NCBI GenBank assembly: GCA_964017195.1
Contig: OZ024900.1
Span: 26,000,429-26,064,428 of the forward strand
Length of the DNA: 64,000 nucleotides
Origin: Siderastrea radians
Taxonomy: Eukaryota; Cnidaria; Anthozoa; Scleractinia; Rhizangiidae
Reading direction: 5' to 3'
Shown: in pieces, positions 12,094 through 24,690 of the stretch
Layout of the letters: the number at the start of each line of letters is the position of its first letter
Numbering within the stretch: position 1 is the stretch's first letter
The notes under the pieces: generated by a model
What the model saw: only the letters and a program-made list of their open reading frames with translations
What the model was told of the DNA's origin: nothing
Databases searched by the model: none
Made by a program: the position numbers and the translations under genes

Positions 12094-12419
12094 ATTTATA
12101 TAGTGAACCACTGGGAATGGAAAATGGCAACATCCCCAGTGATGCCATCAAAGCGTCATCTGAACTTGATGAACCACACAGTGCTACAAGAGCTCGCCTG
12201 AACACAAAGCCTGAAGGAGAACTGATGGGAGCCTGGGTTCCACTAGAAAGTGATGAAAACCAGTGGCTCCAGGTGGATCTTGGGAAAGTTGCCGAGATAA
12301 CAAAAATTAGCACCCAAGGTGGCGGGGAAGGCGTTGAACATCATGTCGCTAGTTACATCTTATTGTTCAGTGAAGATGAGGAAAACGTCGAGGAATATAA
12401 GGAAAATGGCGAGTTAAAG
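12094..12419 (+). CDS. Exon: discoidin domain 2, N-terminal part
   Basis: This phase-1 exon is a paralogue of the one at 4763-5094. It reads SEPLGMENGNIPSD, IKASSE, WVPLE, QWLQVDLG and a divergent ending with an acidic EDEENVEEY segment. The donor is GTTAAAG|GTCAGT. Nucleotide similarity to the first copy is high in the first half and lower in the last third, which indicates domain duplication followed by divergence. The N-terminal cysteine is again serine. Confidence 0.9.
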
Positions 12420-13586
12420 GTCAGTTACAATGGTTCCCACACACGTATACATTGGCATGCAACACTCAGCCTCAGTGTTCACCTGTTTTAGCCCTGGTTT
12501 TTGATTGATCACCTGGAAATGAGCAGGATTTTATGATGCCTTCCCTGGGTATTGCGTTATAAAAAGTATATATCGTACGTCTTCTAGCAAAGCTGCTGTT
12601 TTCCAAATAAGCATTACCTTTGGTACGTGAATTTGTGAAGTGGCGTGCCATGCAAAACATTTTCCCTTCCTGTGTAGCAGAGAGGGAAAAGTATCGTGTG
12701 ATGTACAGATAAAGTTCTTATGACACTGATCGCGTGTTTGTTTCTTCATCGGAACGCTGAGAACCTAAAACTTGAGATTATCACTAGACTTAGATGATAT
12801 AAATTATGTAACGTCTTCATCCGAAATTGTGTGTGCAGGCTTAGCGTGCTTGTGTTGAAGAAATAAGAAAGTTATTTTGGTTCAGTATTTATACATGATT
12901 GGTTGATTTTGAGCACGTGTGAAGACAACTCCTGAAGAAAAGATATTAAGATAATAAGAAGAGTTATCCAGAAAATCGACTGGGGTCCCAGATCAAACAA
13001 CAGAAACCAAAAACAGTTCAGCCAGTTGACCCTTGTTCGTCCATGTCAGTAAACAAGGCCTTAACCGCATATTTGCACATGGATTTTGCCATGTGTCAGT
13101 ACGCAAACTAGAAGAATTTATACTCTTTGAAAATACCTTTTTAATCGATTCCCTCAAATAAATTTGAGCTTTTGCTGACTTAGAAAGACTGATTTCCCGC
13201 TTGAATTTCTTGCTTGGGTGTACCTTTTTGTGGTTGTAGTAAGATGTTGGCATGAAAAGGTTTTTTAAATGAAACAAAAAGCAACAAATGGATTTCAAAG
13301 GCGGTGTTGTGTCAAAATTTAACCAAGAAGCAAGTACATTCAGAACATTTCGAAAGTAGACCAGGTGTTTTTGTAAGAGACAGTAAGTTGTCAGTGTGTA
13401 CACAAGGAACTAAAATGAAACATTTAACATGTTGCTCTCTGGAGAGGCACTGGTATCTTATGTTTGTTTGCGATGATAATAATAAATAGTAGTAATAATA
13501 AACCTTATTAACCTAGTAATAATAGTAGATGATTAGTTGAAATAGCGGGCTAATGTAATATGTGTGGCTTTGTTTTTACTTCAAAG
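12420..13586 (+). other. Intron within discoidin domain 2
   Basis: About 1.2 kb without a clear repeat or exon. It ends in the acceptor TTTTTACTTCAAAG. Confidence 0.55.
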
Positions 13587-13731
13587 GTGTTTGAAGGGAA
13601 CTCAGATGGAGACACTACTGTGAGTCACTGGCTGGTTTACCCTGTCAGAGCACGTTACTGCACACTGAAGCCCAAGACATGGAATCAACAGATTGCATTA
13701 AGACTAGAGCTCTATGGAAAATTAGCATCAG
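13587..13731 (+). CDS. Exon: discoidin domain 2, C-terminal part
   Basis: The exon reads VFEGNSDGDT, then YCTLKPKTWNQQIALRLELYGK, the terminal strands of an F5/8 type C domain. The expected closing cysteine is lysine. The donor is ATCAG|GTAATAG, and the exon ends in phase 1, matching the terminal exon at 26230 after a 12.5-kb intron. It parallels exon 11333-11474. Confidence 0.88.
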
Positions 13732-15460
13732 GTAATAGCTAGACTCAAACAAAAGCAGCCAAATCTGAACCATTTTAAACATGAACAGTAACTTTAACAA
13801 CTAATTGTAAGCAAGTGATGGCTAATGTTCCGGCGAACAATTATTTTAGTAGTTTCGTCCCACGGGGACGACCTAACAATGAACGTAATTAGTATGTTTT
13901 CCGCGCGTTGGTAGAACTTGATTAGTATTCAAGCGTCGACAGAAGGAGTGTTAGTTTTCAAGAAGAAGAGTCGAAGAGTCGAAGATTTAGAGACGTTGTT
14001 TTGTGAATTTTCCAGTTTTCTTCCGAGTCGCAGTTTCGTAAAAATAGTCGAATTCGTTAGAACAGCTAATGATGATTCTGCAATTTAACTCTTGAATACT
14101 CTGTTCTTCAATAGATCATAAGTATTTCAAATATTGATCCGTAACAATAAAAGTAATAATATAAAAATAATATGTTGACCATTAACTTAAATACTGCACG
14201 TACATTCACTAAAAATGTTCCTAATTTTTATTCCCGCAAAGTTATAGTTTGTACCTAATTAATTTCTTTATCACCGATTGAAAGTAACTATATTAAGCTT
14301 GGTTGTTGTTTTAAATTGAGTTGGTAAATTTTGAACAGGACCAAATTATCGGGATTGTTCACTCTGCGGTGTACGGTTTCCTAAATCTGCTTATAGGAAG
14401 TTAAATTGTGTGGTTCTACGCAATATCCGTATCCCCAGCTCAGAGGAGATTTCACATTTCCCCTCCCCCTTCCCCTTAGGATCTTCCACTCTCGACATCC
14501 TGCCGATATTGCTATTGACACCCTTGCTGATATTGCTATTGTGTAGAATGAAGTCATTTCGACAGTGTGCAGTAGCACTGTAACGGCAAATCAAGTGACG
14601 ATCTTGCATGCAATGTTTAGAAAACACTAAAACTTATGTACAACACCACTCAGTTTCTTACGGTCTTTGTAAGCTAAACTGACTCAGCTGTCCACGGCCA
14701 CTGCTCTCGGGTGACGAATCGGAATGAATGAATGACTTTTCATGCGATTGTATCAGACAGGACAGCATAACGTGTCTGTTGGCTGTATTAAGGAGGTTAA
14801 TCTTCCTCAAAATGTAGGAGCTTTTCCCTCAGACCAAGAAAACTGTCCACAACAATTGATGTAACCACAAGCGTGCAGTCAAGACTGTAGGAGGCCTCTG
14901 CGGAGGAGAGAGATGGTGACTACAAGATCACTGTCAGTGGGACTTTCCTGCTGTGACCCCTTCTTAATTTAAAGTAAAGTTTTTGTTTCATTCTGATCAA
15001 TAGTCACCATTTTGACTTGGAGAAATTTCAACAAAAGTGTGTTTTGCACGTTTTGAACACCATCCACAATTTCCTGGCTGTCATAACGCCCCGTCCCACC
15101 CGTTCGAGGTTCTGACTCTTTCTGTGATGGAGGTATGGATCTTTCCTGGAACCATACGTACATTCTTTGCGACAATGACATGTTAAAATGCACTTGGTAT
15201 AATGAAATGTTCAAGAGAAATGTGAACTCGTGTAAAGGACCTCACGGAATGTAATCACATCCTTTTAAAACCAATAATTTGTTCTCTTTCGTATAAAGTA
15301 TCAATGGAACTAACTTAAATTTCTGATTCATTCTTTCTTGGCTTCAGTGTATTTCGAACTTTCACCTTGAATTAACCGTAAACAAGATTGAATAAAGTCG
15401 TGATTAACTTTAATTCTTGGATAAAAATTAATTAACTGTTGGTCCAGGTAGGATTATTTA

Positions 15461-16412
15461 GGGGTGGACCATTAGATTTTTGATGGGGGGGTTTTGCAAA
15501 TCTCAAAAAAAATATCGAGCATGTGCTTCTGGTAAAAAAAAAAACATGCAGAATTGTTAAGGAGGAAAAAAATATCGAGCAGCCGCAATCAGGGCGTGGC
15601 AAAGGATTTTTGCGTGACACGTGACGGCCCCAAAAGTAGCTGTGAGTTTATAATACATGATACGAGACTGGGCTTCACATATTTTGATGCGTGATTTGGT
15701 ATTTTGCAAGCGCGTGACGTGTGATTTACCAATTAGATTTCCTATTAAAGTAAACCCTTACATTAAACAACCATTACCATAACTGCTTTAAATGCTATAC
15801 ATACAAAATTCAAACATCTGTTGCTACATAAATTTTCTCTATAAATATTTTATGCAACAGTAACTATAAAAATACAACAGACCAATAGAAAGTTCTGTTC
15901 GAGAAGGCATGCACCACAGTAAGGAACCCAAAAGTGTTACTACTTTAAATTAATTCACATATTTTTTATCATTGTTATCCAATTTGTTATTATTACCCAA
16001 TCAGAATTCAAGGACAGTTTTCAGTTGGCCTCTGATTGGATTAACCTGCACTAATGAATGACCAAATAAATTTAAAGCAGTCAAACCTTTAGGCTCCTTG
16101 CTGTAAATCTGATATTAAACTAGCGCGAGGAAGGAAAATCCCTCAGCTCTACAGTTTTTCAACTTCCCTTTTAATAATATGGTATATAAAAAGGCATTGC
16201 GTGTAAAGGTGGTTTTTTATAGAGTGACTTTTGAGTGGCTGGTGAAGGTCAAGTTAACTTCAAAATTTGTGTTTTAAATTTCCATTAAAAAAATATCGTG
16301 CAAGGACATGGAGATTAAAAAAAAAATCCTGCAGGGCTGGAAGAGTAAAAAAAAATATCTAGCAGCCTAAAAATCCTGCAACCCCCCCATCAAAAATCAA
16401 ATGGTCCACCCC
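15461..16412. mobile_element. MITE with GGGGTGGACCATT terminal repeats and TTA duplication
   Basis: GGGGTGGACCATTAGATTTT at the left end is mirrored by AAAATCAAATGGTCCACCCC at the right end, both followed inward by a run of seven G or C. TTA flanks both sides exactly (15458-15460 and 16413-16415). Internal copies of an AAAATATCGAGC-like motif occur near both ends. No coding capacity. The TTA duplication fits a non-autonomous PIF/Harbinger-type element. Confidence 0.8.
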
Positions 16413-16652
16413 TTATTACAACGAGATGATGTACATTTAATTCTTTAATGAAGGATTCTATTAAACCTTTTATCAAACTGGATTGTGAGAACTATCCTGT
16501 ATGCTGTACAGTGTAGAAATAAAAATAGTAATGCTCTATCAGTCGTTTAAGAATTAAGTCTAAAAAATGAATCGTTCCTCAGTAATTAAAGAATTTAAAT
16601 TCATTTAATTGAAAGCAATCCGGATTTCAAATAACATTTTTATTTTTAAATA

Positions 16653-17819
16653 AGGTGGCTCCCCTGTAATAGTGGGCTTACCCCTCCATGACAAGCTTTG
16701 GTTCATAACTTTTCCGGCTTTGACGCGATGGCTACAAAACATTGGGAACGCGTGCAGCTATCATTTGGTAATAATATAACACAATTCGATTTCACTGTAG
16801 AGAAGTATTTTTAGCAATGTTAGAGCATAAGCGGACCCCAGTTTTTAAATAAACTTGCACCCAGTGAAAAATTTTGCTGTTGTATTTTTGCTAAATTTCT
16901 GGAATCCTCTCACATTGATGCTCATGCGAAATAATTACATTACGACGGCTTAAAATTTTACTGCTTAGCTTTAAAAACCGCAAAAATTTGAATCGTTTAG
17001 GTTACACCTTGCGCTCATGAAATAGCTTTCCGGGCCCGAAAAGTTATCGGGACTTTCGAGAAACGAACCGCAGGTTAGGTTGAAAAATCGAGCATACAAC
17101 TTCCCTCCCCCACTAGGGCAAACCGCACGCATTTCACCTCGCACTCTTACGAAGGTGTGAATTCTTAGAAAAACTGTCACACATGCTCATTTTCTATTCA
17201 TAACAAAACTGTTTATTAGCTTCGTCTGAGTTTAGATGCGGAGTAGCTTATAACCCCTTGCTGGATGACTTTCGTTATAGAATGCTAGATTTTCTAGCAT
17301 TTTTCACTTCTGACAAATCTGGTGAATACTCTTAATTTTCGCACAACGGGCAATCGGCTTGTCCCTCAGATTTGGCAAGCACTGAGAAGGCGTCTTCCAG
17401 GAATTCAGTTTCGTGGATTGTTTTGTCAAAGAGCATCAAGCGTGGGAAATTGTTCAGTAGAGAATTTTAGGGCTGCATTTAGATGACCTTAGCACCGCCG
17501 CATTTCTACTCCACCGATTTTTCTGACTGAAACTGGGTTATGGTGTGTATTACATCAACATGAGCCGATTCCAGAAATTTAGCAAAAATTTCATAGCAAA
17601 ATTTTTCACTGGGTGCAGTTTATTCAAAAACTTGGGCCCGCTTATGCTCTAATATCGCTAACAATATTTTCTCCCAGTGAAATCGAACTAAATTATATTA
17701 TTGCTAGATGATAGCTGCACGTTTTCCAAACGTTTTATAGCCATCGCGTTGAAGCCAGAAAAGTGAGGACCCAAGGTTCGTCATTGACGAGTGAGCCCAA
17801 CATTACAGCCGAACCACCT
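16653..17819. mobile_element. Non-autonomous DNA element with about 265-bp terminal inverted repeats
   Basis: The arms at about 16653-16920 and 17553-17819 are imperfect reverse complements. Shared words include CCCAGTGAAAAATTTTGCT, TTTGCTAAATTTCTGGAATC, GCTTATGCTCTAA and GCGATGGCTA. The 0.6-kb core has no convincing coding frame. Arm divergence shows an old insertion. The class is not clear. Confidence 0.7.
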
Positions 17820-19773
17820 CAACGTTACAATTTCAAATCCTTCGAAATGGTGCAGTATTATCATATTCATTTCGATGTTATTTTCTTTTCATTTTAATCT
17901 CCTACTTAACCCTAATCCATTAATTTTCTCTTATAATAACATAAGGAATACATAATTATACATAATTATATAAATTTCAAATATAGCTGCTGTATATGCC
18001 CCACTGGATCAGAGCGTGCGTGTATTTTTTTTTCCGTAGATGCACGGCTGGAAGTTATACAGCACTCGTGTCCCGGCTGTTGCTTGGCATCGCTTCATTT
18101 TCGTTTACAAGCGCGCAAATATATATTGAGAGCACAGAGTGATTTCAAAGCAAGCTTTCAGTGCTCTTCGTTTTTTTTTATGAAGCTTAATTCTTTTGAG
18201 AGATGCCGTCTGCTGGTCGAAAAGATCTTTTTTGCTCTGGGTAGGGCTTTTAAAGTCTTGCATTTCGTAAGGCTGTAACTGCTGTGATCTATCAACAGCC
18301 ACTTGATTTCGAAAAGCTTGGGTTAAAGTTGATCAGACAATATTTTGTTTTTGTTATGGAAACATGGCCTAAAATTCTCACATTCTTGTGTTGTGTAGAT
18401 TTGTTGAAGTCATTTCCATGTTCATCTGTCTGGGGCAAGTGTTTGGAAGATTTTACACAAGTATTTGGAAATATGGTTTGAAACATACCAATTCAAGTTT
18501 ACAACAGAACAGACTAATGAAAGGCAATTCAAAAAGTTGAAAAACGAGGTGCATTAATTCTTTCACTCCCAAATCCAAACCTGGAGTCAGAAGTGTATTT
18601 CTAGCTGTTGACTCCGTGGATGAATTTCTTAGGTTTCGCCATTCCAAATGTGAAAGCTACTGAACAGCCCCCTTTCAGAGTGTGGTCCTGTTAAGATGGG
18701 CCTGTAGGGCACCGTCTTAAAGATATATGGGGGTGGGGACGGGAGGACTGATGTTTTGACCGTGGTTTTCTGGTGGACAGGGCTAGGTTAGTGTAGTGCC
18801 TCTACCACGCTTGTTTGGAGGAATTTGAAAAATGGTGACCCGATCGATTGTTGTTTGCAACAATATTCCAGAGGGCTTTGGACATTATACGGATTTTCCA
18901 GAGGGTTTTGGACACGGCTGTCGTTGTGTGAGCAAAATTTTATATTTTATAAGAACACCATTTTATAAAGTTTGGTATTGTTATTTGATTGCGAAGTAAA
19001 ATAGCCGTGCAATCGAGGTGTACAATGTACTAAATGCATATTAATTTATAGGGAAGTAGCTATTTACAGAAATTCATGTGCCAGCCACTAAAACAAAACA
19101 ACTCTTTGTTTCAGCAACTATTATAAACAGATCGTTGGTTGGCACATTTACATCAGTAGGTGACGTCAACGATATCTTTGCTATAATGTTGCATTAATCT
19201 TGCAAAGTCAGTGCAATTGTTTTATTTTTTCTCGAATAAAAAGTTTAAATGTCCCTGACCCCCAAAAAAGGTGGGAAACACGAAGCTGTTTTTTTTTTTC
19301 CTTTATTTAAATCAGATAAGAAAACCTGTGGTTTATCAAAGACGGCCCTTACAAGCTGAAGTTAATTTGTGAGCCACTAGAATCAAATCTCCTACAGGTT
19401 CGATATCTCCTACAGCTTTCATATTGTCTATCAAAAATGCCATGCATTTTATAGAATTGTGTTACCTGTTTCACGTGACTACCTTCTTGCAAAAAGCCCA
19501 TTCCCAACTAACTCGGTTGAAGTTGTTATGTAATGCAATCCATTTAAGATAAGAACGTTTTATAGAAAGTTAAACTCAAGTGTTTCCACTCGACATTTGT
19601 AATTCGTGATTTTAAAACAACATTTCCTCTGGTTGTTTTAAATCAGTTCTTGGAACTTATTCGGCTGCATAACACGGTGTTAGTAGTCCAAAAATAGCCT
19701 TAAATTTTTCATGAGTTGGTGCCTCTTCGCAACAGTCTTCTTCACCGTCTCCCTGCACCAAGTTTTTGCGAAA

Positions 19774-19795
19774 ATATAATAATAATAATAACAAA

Positions 19796-19853
<58 letters not shown>
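19774..19853. repeat. AAT microsatellite
   Basis: About 25 AAT units with one interruption (ACAAAAATAAT) near the start. Confidence 0.95.
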
Positions 19854-20294
19854 TAAATGTAAAGATTTGATTTAATGAGGGTAAGATAATTTACTGGTTG
19901 CCCAGTAGTTTACAATATGGCCCTCCCTAATTTTACGTAAAATAGAAAAAAAATATATATATATATATGACACGATTAAAAGCAGATCGAACCTAATTAA
20001 CTACATACTATATTCTAATAAACAAAAATTTGAACTTTATACTAATAAGATATAAAAAAGGCTGCTAAGTTCAAAGTGTTCTAATGCAGCATTTTGTTTT
20101 AATAGCTTCTACCGTATTTTTGCTATAAATTGTTTATGTAATGTAATAAATATTACGAACGGAAACATCAACATTATTCAAAGGCGAATTGCACTTGTAT
20201 GGAACGTCCTGCAACCTGAAACTCTCTTGTATTTAGGCAGAACTAGGTTGTTCTTAGTGGTAGCTTAAGTGTTGTAGCCATGAGTGTCCTTTAG

Positions 20295-20297
<3 letters not shown>

Positions 20298-20387
<90 letters not shown>
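20298..20387. repeat. TA microsatellite at the left palindrome edge
   Basis: An uninterrupted TA run of about 90 bp abuts the left arm of the 2.3-kb palindrome. A second TA run lies about 0.1 kb beyond the right arm. Confidence 0.95.
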
Positions 20388-20389
<2 letters not shown>

Positions 20390-20461
20390 TCGTTGAAGGA
20401 AAGCGAGGACGGACAACTTCTGACGATTAAAAAGTTAAAAAATTTAATAAAAAATAAAAAC

Positions 20462-20486
20462 GTTTCGGTCTTAGACCTTCATCAGT
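20462..20486 (-). ncRNA. Hammerhead-ribozyme-like core, left arm
   Basis: Mirror copy of the motif at 22594-22617. On the minus strand CTGATGA is followed by A, a GGTC/GACC hairpin with TAA loop, then GAAAC. Confidence 0.45.
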
Positions 20487-21130
20487 TACATGAAAAATTA
20501 AACTTATCAAATCTACCTAAATAAGATTACAGAACAAAACAAGACGCAAAATACAATTCAACGCTATGAGTTTCGTAACCGGCGTGATTATAACAATACT
20601 AAAACGAGGATAAGTGACGCTAACATTCAAATATAAAAACAATGTAGTACAACGATTATATAACGAAAAAAGGAAAAATAAACAATACTAACAATTAAAC
20701 GTAATTACAAGGTGTAGATACAGGTACAACACTAGATAAATGAACGATACAAGGCAAAAATATAACAAAAGACCGGAAATATGCTGCTATAAAAATAAAT
20801 AACAAAAGATGACAGATAAGACTAAAAACTAAAAACTGCTAATTCAAAAAAGATGACATTTGCAAAGCGGCAAAAGAAAGGGCAGTCAAAAGGAAAGCAA
20901 CCTACGTTTACGCAAACATGGATCATACCAAAATCCCAAATCGAGGCCTTTGGAGCCCCAAAGGGCCGATAGACAACAAAATCCCTGGGGGGGCCTTAAA
21001 CAATAATGACCGTAATAAGTTCCCCGAACAGGGCCTTTGAGTATACCCAACACCTAAGAGGCTGACAAAATCCAAGAAAAGGGCCTTTGAACGGCCATAT
21101 ATCGCAAACAAAGAATCGCAAAAAAGAAAA

Positions 21131-21523
21131 TTAATTATAACAAATTCTATTCCTAGAATGAAATTCTTTTCTTTTATTTAAACCATGGGGTGCCAAAGAG
21201 AATAGCTGAGCACTCCAATAAGCCTCCTTTGTAATTAAAAGCCTGTCGATCTCATCCGAGTTGTTTGGGGCCTGCACCTGATCAATACATTGAAACGAAA
21301 AATCATCTAAAATGTGTGAAGTTTTGTTGAAATGCACTGCTACTTCACAAGTTGTTTTGTTTGTGAGCATAGCAGACTTGTGATTACGAAACCTTATTCG
21401 AAAATCAGTGGTTGTAGATCCTATGTATTGCAAACGACATTTCTTGCAAGAAACCAAATAAATCACATTTTTAGAATCACAAGAAAGTCTTGAATGAATG
21501 GTGTATTTTTTGCCCGTCTGCAA
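21131..21523 (-). pseudogene. GIY-YIG endonuclease segment of Penelope-like element, left arm
   Basis: The frame reads VIYLVSCKKCRLQYIGSTT, the GIY-YIG core, with preceding and internal cysteines (SCKKC) and FRIRFRNHKS supplying the conserved Arg and His; a later HGLNKR gives the expected Asn. In the family this domain nicks target DNA for retrotransposition. The first codon in frame is TTG next to the palindrome centre, so this is the C-terminal part of a larger protein cut off at its 5' side. It is identical in sequence to the right-arm copy. Confidence 0.8.
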
Positions 21524-21562
21524 GCTAAGAAATGATTTGTTGAATCCAAATCATTTCTTAGC

Positions 21563-21955
21563 TTGCAGACGGGCAAAAAATACACCATTCATTCAAGACT
21601 TTCTTGTGATTCTAAAAATGTGATTTATTTGGTTTCTTGCAAGAAATGTCGTTTGCAATACATAGGATCTACAACCACTGATTTTCGAATAAGGTTTCGT
21701 AATCACAAGTCTGCTATGCTCACAAACAAAACAACTTGTGAAGTAGCAGTGCATTTCAACAAAACTTCACACATTTTAGATGATTTTTCGTTTCAATGTA
21801 TTGATCAGGTGCAGGCCCCAAACAACTCAGATGAGATCGACAGGCTTTTAATTACAAAGGAGGCTTATTGGAGTGCTCAGCTATTCTCTTTGGCACCCCA
21901 TGGTTTAAATAAAAGAAAAGAATTTCATTCTAGGAATAGAATTTGTTATAATTAA
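21563..21955 (+). pseudogene. GIY-YIG endonuclease segment of Penelope-like element, right arm
   Basis: This is the mirror copy of the left-arm segment and encodes the same 130 residues: GIY-YIG core, zinc-binding cysteines, Arg/His and the late Asn. It begins within 20 nt of the palindrome centre without an ATG and ends at a TAA before the 3' region. A silent G/A difference near 21830 separates the copies. The reverse transcriptase half is absent, so it cannot act as an autonomous element. Confidence 0.8.
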
Positions 21956-22593
21956 TTTTCTTTTTTGCGATTCTTTGTTTGCGATATATGGCCGTTCAAA
22001 GGCCCTTTTCTTGGATTTTGTCAGCCTCTTAGGTGTTGGGTATACTCAAAGGCCCTGTTCGGGGAACTTATTACGGTCATTATTGTTTAAGGCCCCCCCA
22101 GGGATTTTGTTGTCTATCGGCCCTTTGGGGCTCCAAAGGCCTCGATTTGGGATTTTGGTATGATCCATGTTTGCGTAAACGTAGGTTGCTTTCCTTTTGA
22201 CTGCCCTTTCTTTTGCCGCTTTGCAAATGTCATCTTTTTTGAATTAGCAGTTTTTAGTCTTATCTGTCATCTTTTGTTATTTATTTTTATAGCAGCATAT
22301 TTCCGGTCTTTTGTTATATTTTTGCCTTGTATCGTTCATTTATCTAGTGTTGTACCTGTATCTACACCTTGTAATTACGTTTAATTGTTAGTATTGTTTA
22401 TTTTTCCTTTTTTCGTTATATAATCGTTGTACTACATTGTTTTTATATTTGAATGTTAGCGTCACTTATCCTCGTTTTAGTATTGTTATAATCACGCCGG
22501 TTACGTAACTCATAGCGTTGAATTGTATTTTGCGTCTTGTTTTGTTCTGTAATCTTATTTAGGTAGATTTGATAAGTTTAATTTTTCATGTAA

Positions 22594-22617
22594 CTGATGA
22601 AGGTCTAAGACCGAAAC
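22594..22617 (+). ncRNA. Hammerhead-ribozyme-like core, right arm
   Basis: CTGATGA, one extra A, a 4-bp hairpin GGTC-TAA-GACC and GAAAC appear in hammerhead order. Penelope-like elements are known to carry small hammerhead ribozymes in their terminal regions, so the position fits. The unpaired A between the conserved box and helix II is non-canonical and leaves activity uncertain. Confidence 0.5.
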
Positions 22618-22781
22618 GTTTTTATTTTTTATTAAATTTTTTAACTTTTTAATCGTCAGAAGTTGTCCGTCCTCGCTTTCCTTCAACGAGTTTTAATTCC
22701 ATGCAGTGAGGCTTGGACTGTGAATCTTTGATCCTCCTGACGCAGTGGCATTCTTTGTTGGCCTGAGGCAACCATTAACTG

Positions 22782-22787
<6 letters not shown>

Positions 22788-22839
<52 letters not shown>
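22788..22839. repeat. TA microsatellite right of the palindrome
   Basis: A TA run of about 50 bp lies 0.1 kb beyond the right arm of the Penelope-like palindrome. Confidence 0.9.
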
Positions 22840-22841
<2 letters not shown>

Positions 22842-24153
22842 GGTTATAATCATTTGATATCCAGCAAGCCCGAGTAGAATAATTGTTTTATTAAAAACTT
22901 AACCACTATTAAAAAAAATCAAGAAAGAACGGGAAAAATGAGAAAAGAAATTTAAACGGAACAAGAATCGCTCACATGACTGAACGAAAAAGGCGCGAAA
23001 ACCTTGCGAAGTGTTGCAGCGTTTCATTGCAAAGCTGAATGAATCAATGAAAACTGCTCGAAAGTGAACAAAGTAGCACAAGTTTTGGAAAGAAATCTTC
23101 TAATTATTGGCTCTGAAATATGGTACATGTTTGATTTTTCCTGAAACATTGTTGTTATCATCGTTCAAAGCGGATTGAAGCTGTACAATTTCACCATATT
23201 AGCTGCTGGAGTTGAAACTGAACAAGTTTGTAATCTGTTCGCACAACGGAGCCATCATGTGCGTGTTTCATCGAACTGAAGACAGAACAAATTTGAACTT
23301 GAAGAGGTAATTTCCATGCAGCTCAGAAGCAAGATTACTGTAGTGAGGAACATTAGAAGTCACCATCATAGTTTGTTAAATTCAAAGTGCAAAATGCAGT
23401 TGTTCTCGGTTTAGAGGTTGAGGACGGAATGGTAAGCTTAAAAACAACATTCAAACAACTGGAAAAGCGATTCAACTCCCTTTACATGGCATCCGATTTC
23501 TATCTGAGCATTTGGACCTGTTGGAACACAGAGCTACAACGAGAGCAGGTAAACAATGTCAATTTTGCGTGTTAAAGGCGAAAAAAATCTCGCCCTTCCT
23601 TCCTTCTTGGTAGTTTGCCGCTGTATTTTTTTAGTACTTGTTTAGACTGCTTCATGATTTTCGCACCGACTCGCCAGGAATGTGTGATAGTTTTTGTTAA
23701 ATGCTCCTGCCCCATTTCACTATGTTTTATTTTATGTCTTGTCTTGATATTTTGAAGTGGAAAGCTTTCCTAATAAAACCTACCGTGTTCAATTTCAATG
23801 AACGACGTGACGATCGATGAAAGAATTCAAATTAATTGTAAACACGACGCTTAATGCTTAAATTTCTATTTCTGCACAGTTTCTTCAAACAGTTTTGACT
23901 TGTATTAGACGACGCTGTTGGTGATGCTTGTTGGTGACGATGTTGGAATTTCCGCTTAATTTAAATTCGCTACCAAGGGATTTTTCTCGTCCATTTTTCT
24001 CGTCGGGTTGCTCGCGAGGAAAAAACTTTCAGCTCACTTTGTTGCGAGTGTTCATTGACCATATTTGTCAGCAGGTATATGAGCCGATAGCCTAGCTCCG
24101 TTCAGCCAATCAAAATGCCAGAAATCCAATATACCTAGTCCAGTTTTTAATAA

Positions 24154-24157
<4 letters not shown>

Positions 24158-24184
<27 letters not shown>
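24158..24184. repeat. Short TA microsatellite
   Basis: About 13 TA units with no coding context. Confidence 0.85.
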
Positions 24185-24185
<1 letters not shown>

Positions 24186-24529
24186 GGAATAGAATAGTCT
24201 GGGCAGTACCCTTAACTGACAAAGCTTCTGGAAAATGCCAACAGACAGCACAGGCGCAGTTATTTTCATTTTTGAACGTGGATGTGAGGCAATTTCGGGC
24301 AATTCTGCCGTTTTTGCCCGAAATTGCCTGACGTCCACGCTTAAATACATTGTCATGCAAGTGAGAAAAGGTAACTGCGAAAAGGGCTATTTGACGTCTA
24401 ATAGTCCAAAATTACCCATTTTTACGCTCTAGAAATTTAGTTTAAGAAGTTGTGAAATTGTTATTTATAATTTTTTTACTTTCATGCTCTATTTTTACAA
24501 CAACAAGTTTAATTATAGAAAACCTTTTT

Positions 24530-24690
24530 ATAGCCCAATTTCGATATATTAAAATTCAGTCTCATAAACAATAGGCGTCATTTCGAGGCTTAGGGGAATA
24601 AACCCATATAAATCCTTATATTAGTCCCCTAAGCCTCTTAGTTATGTCTACTGCTTTAAGTTGAATTTTAATATATCGAAATAGGGCTAT
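24530..24690. repeat. Small foldback element with nested inverted repeat
   Basis: ATAGCCCAATTTCGATATATT is mirrored by AATATATCGAAATAGGGCTAT, and inside them GAGGCTTAGGGG pairs with CCCCTAAGCCTC. The total span is about 160 bp without coding capacity. Confidence 0.7.

Larger units (their letters stand above)
20388..22691. mobile_element. Palindromic pair of 5'-truncated Penelope-like elements
   Basis: Two arms of about 1.15 kb (20388-21539 and 21547-22691) are near-perfect reverse complements around a 7-nt loop (21540-21546). I noticed only two substitutions and a few bases of length difference. Each arm reads outward from the centre with a GIY-YIG endonuclease segment and then a 3' region with a hammerhead-like core. 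This domain content is that of Penelope-like retroelements, known for 5' truncation and for inverted or tandem partial copies. The reverse transcriptase is missing from both arms. Confidence 0.8.

Noticed and set aside
23387..23575. Open frame with a donor-like GAGCAG|GTAAAC end as an extra host exon
   Set aside because: No recognisable domain, and the phase and homology do not match the discoidin gene.
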